A stretch of DNA of 64,000 bases from assembly GCF_900130035.1 (NCBI RefSeq), contig NZ_FQXQ01000007.1, positions 1-64,000 of the forward strand, written 5' to 3'. Positions within the stretch are counted from its first letter, which is position 1; every line of letters starts with the position of its first letter. Below, one piece after another: positions 61,938-64,000 of this stretch. The position numbers were made by a program, and so were the translations under genes. The stretch is from Wenyingzhuangia marina. Lineage in GTDB: Bacteria; Bacteroidota; Bacteroidia; Flavobacteriales; Flavobacteriaceae. The notes beneath the pieces were generated by a model, which saw only the letters and a list, made by a program, of their open reading frames with translations, searched no databases and was not told the DNA's origin.

Positions 61938-63284
61938 ATGTTTAAAAAAATATTAATAGCCAACCGTGGTGAGATTGCTTTACGTGTCATTAGAACATGT
62001 AGAGAAATGGGTATCAAAACAGTAGCTGTATATTCAACTGCAGATCAAGATAGTTTGCATGTTCGTTTTGCAGATGAGGCAGTTTGTATTGGTCCTGCTC
62101 CAAGTTCGGAGTCTTATTTAAAGATGGTAAATATTATTGCAGCTGCAGAAATTACCAATGCAGATGCAATTCACCCAGGATATGGATTCTTGTCTGAAAA
62201 TGCAAGATTTTCTAAATTATGTCAAGATCACGATATTAAATTTATTGGAGCTACTCCAGAAATGATTAATAGAATGGGAGATAAAGCAAATGCTAAATCT
62301 ACCATGATTGCTGCTGGTGTACCATGTGTACCAGGTAGTGAAGGAGTGATTGAAGATTTTGAAACATGTGAAAAAGTAGCGCTAGAAACAGGATATCCGG
62401 TAATGCTTAAAGCTTCTGCTGGTGGTGGTGGTAAAGGAATGAGAGCTGTTTGGAAAGCAGAAGATTTAAGAGATGCTTGGGATTCTGCACGTCATGAATC
62501 AAAAGCTGCTTTTGGAAATGATGATATGTACATGGAAAAGTTAATTGAAGAGCCACGTCATATTGAAATCCAAATAGTTGGTGATGCATATGGAAAAGCT
62601 TGTCACTTATCAGAAAGAGATTGTTCTGTACAACGCCGTCATCAAAAATTAACAGAAGAAACACCTTCTCCATTCATGACCGATGAGTTAAGAGAAGCTA
62701 TGGGAAATGCTGCTGTTGCTGCTGCTGAATACATTAAGTACGAGGGAGCTGGTACTGTAGAGTTCTTGGTAGATAAGCATAGAAACTTCTACTTTATGGA
62801 AATGAATACTCGTATTCAGGTAGAGCATCCAATTACAGAAGAAGTAGTAGATTACGATTTAATTCGTGAACAAATTATGGTAGCTGCTGGAATTCCAATT
62901 TCTGGTAAAAACTATTTTCCAAAATTACATTCCATAGAGTGTAGAATTAATGCCGAAGATCCTTTTGCAGGATTTAGACCAGCACCAGGAAAAATTACTT
63001 CTTTCCATGCACCAGGAGGACATGGAGTTCGATTAGATACTCATGTTTATGCAGGGTATACGATTCCGCCAAATTATGATTCTATGATTGCAAAGTTAAT
63101 TTGTACAGCGCAAACTCGTGAAGAAGCGATTAATAAAATGAAGCGTGCTTTAGATGAGTTTATTATTGAAGGAATTAAAACAACCATTCCTTTTCATCGT
63201 CAATTAATGGATCATCCAGATTATGTAGCAGGAAATTATACTACTAAGTTTATGGAAGATTTTGTAATAGAAAAACCAGTATAA
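61938..63284 (+). CDS. accC: Biotin carboxylase of acetyl-CoA carboxylase
   Basis: 448 residues. ATP-grasp enzyme: [20 protein letters not shown] at the start, [11 protein letters not shown], glycine-rich [31 protein letters not shown] and [15 protein letters not shown] with the metal-binding Glu residues. It carboxylates biotin on AccB. The three genes fabH-accB-accC form one unit ended by the hairpin at 63305. Confidence 0.96.
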   Translation: MFKKILIANRGEIALRVIRTCREMGIKTVAVYSTADQDSLHVRFADEAVCIGPAPSSESYLKMVNIIAAAEITNADAIHPGYGFLSENARFSKLCQDHDIKFIGATPEMINRMGDKANAKSTMIAAGVPCVPGSEGVIEDFETCEKVALETGYPVMLKASAGGGGKGMRAVWKAEDLRDAWDSARHESKAAFGNDDMYMEKLIEEPRHIEIQIVGDAYGKACHLSERDCSVQRRHQKLTEETPSPFMTDELREAMGNAAVAAAEYIKYEGAGTVEFLVDKHRNFYFMEMNTRIQVEHPITEEVVDYDLIREQIMVAAGIPISGKNYFPKLHSIECRINAEDPFAGFRPAPGKITSFHAPGGHGVRLDTHVYAGYTIPPNYDSMIAKLICTAQTREEAINKMKRALDEFIIEGIKTTIPFHRQLMDHPDYVAGNYTTKFMEDFVIEKPV

Positions 63285-63304
63285 ATACTGTTTTAATAAA
63301 TTAA

Positions 63305-63334
63305 AAAAGAGAGCGCTTTAAAGCGCTCTCTTTT
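63305..63334 (+). terminator. Terminator after accC
   Basis: AAAAGAGAGCGCTTT and its exact complement meet without a loop at 63319/63320 and end in TTTT. Confidence 0.85.
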
Positions 63335-63356
63335 ATTTTTATGTAAATTTATTGTC

Positions 63357-64000
63357 ATGAAAATATTAGTTGTTTATACAGGGGGGACACTTGGCATGGT
63401 TAAAGATGAAATCTCCGGAGCTTTAAAACCAGGTGAAATAAAAGGAATTGAACAGTTTTTTGAAAAAGAAAATGTTTTAAGTTATTGTGATTTAATACCT
63501 ATGAGTGATTTGGTAGACTCCTCTAATTTTAACAGAAAGTATTATTCAGAATTAAGTAATATTATAAAAAATAATTATTCAAAATACGATGCTTTTTTAA
63601 TATTAATGGGAACAGATACGATGGCTTATATAAGTTCATTGTTAAGTTTTTGTATCAGTGGTCTTTCTAAATCTATCATATTTACAGGAGGTCAAAAAAC
63701 ATTATACGAGCAGGGTTCTGATAGCATAAAAAATTTAAAAGGAGCGATTCAAGGGTTAGTTACAAACAAATTTCCTAAAGAAGTTGGGATATTTTTTGCT
63801 GAAAAATGGCATAGAGCGGTGTGTACAACCAAGCAAAACACTAAAGATTTTGATGCATATATTTCAGTAAATAATAATATTTATCAACCTAATTTAAGTG
63901 AAGAATTTGATGTTACTACAGATGTTTCGGCTAATTTGGTGATTATAAAAATGACTCCTTTTGATGACGAGAATTTGTTATTTACACTTTTAAAAGATGA
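63357..64000 (+). CDS. L-asparaginase (type I), N-terminal part
   Basis: An open frame of 214 codons from ATG 63357 runs past the right edge. The product has the asparaginase landmarks: VVYTGGTLGMVKDE with the first catalytic Thr, and the second site LILMGTDTMAY (Thr-Asp pair); FTGGQKTLYEQGSD follows. It lacks a signal peptide, so it is the cytoplasmic type I. The start lies 23 bp after the accC terminator. The 3' part is outside the window. Confidence 0.88.
   Translation, partial: MKILVVYTGGTLGMVKDEISGALKPGEIKGIEQFFEKENVLSYCDLIPMSDLVDSSNFNRKYYSELSNIIKNNYSKYDAFLILMGTDTMAYISSLLSFCISGLSKSIIFTGGQKTLYEQGSDSIKNLKGAIQGLVTNKFPKEVGIFFAEKWHRAVCTTKQNTKDFDAYISVNNNIYQPNLSEEFDVTTDVSANLVIIKMTPFDDENLLFTLLKD

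Overview
The window is AT-rich chromosomal DNA of a bacterium in the phylum Bacteroidota, most likely a marine member of the Flavobacteriaceae. The evidence is the run of TAnnTTTG -7 promoter elements in place of TATAAT, the lack of Shine-Dalgarno sequences, many SPI/SPII exported glycosidases, a Nudix-family arabinose regulator, a zinc-less L32, the DUF3098 protein beside ftsX, and a short PID-type C-terminal sorting signal. No phage, insertion sequence or CRISPR array was seen. Both ends are cut inside genes: the 3' end of a transaldolase on the left and the 5' part of an asparaginase on the right.

1-12,800: L-arabinose and arabinan catabolism. A Nudix/AraR-type regulator is divergent from a secreted GH51 arabinofuranosidase and three secreted GH43 enzymes (one endo-arabinanase type, one exo type). 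araB-araD-araA, an aldose 1-epimerase and an SSS symporter follow. A repeated palindrome (AAGTGT-N7-ACAYTT) occurs twice between the regulator and GH51 and once over the araB promoter. A tRNA-Arg(UCU) separates this block from the next.

13,190-24,059: a LacI regulator with two near-identical palindromic operators, then an L-galactonate dehydrogenase-like Zn-ADH, KDG kinase, KDPG aldolase, altronate dehydratase and tagaturonate reductase. A second unit encodes a lactonase, an L-fucose/L-galactose dehydrogenase, a FucP-like permease and a mutarotase. Together these form a complete inferred route from L-galactose to pyruvate and glyceraldehyde-3-phosphate.

24,242-39,500: housekeeping genes (dusB, rbfA, lolE-type permease, ftsX, DUF3098, uppP, truB, recX), a tetR-tolC-MFP-RND efflux operon whose tetR seems to carry a stop codon directly after its native start, a polyprenyl synthase and a CAU tRNA.

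39,748-45,542: a tightly packed seven-gene signalling operon: CheY-like receiver, H-NOX heme protein, PAS histidine kinase, FIST (NosP-like) protein, second histidine kinase, Hpt protein and LytTR response regulator. It looks like a nitric-oxide-responsive phosphorelay whose only DNA-binding output is LytTR.

45,537-57,678: an exopolysaccharide/surface locus (TPR-YaiO barrel protein, flippase, GT4, GH5-like hydrolase, Ig-like exported protein, giant membrane protein, GT2, and a tiny sorting-signal protein). Three of its promoters share a 33-bp motif of two direct repeats 21 bp apart, always exactly 60 bp upstream of the -7 element. This fits LytTR binding and links the sensor operon to the polysaccharide locus; it is the most interesting feature of the window.

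57,724-64,000: ribE, pdxA, DUF177-rpmF, fabH-accB-accC and the start of an asparaginase gene.
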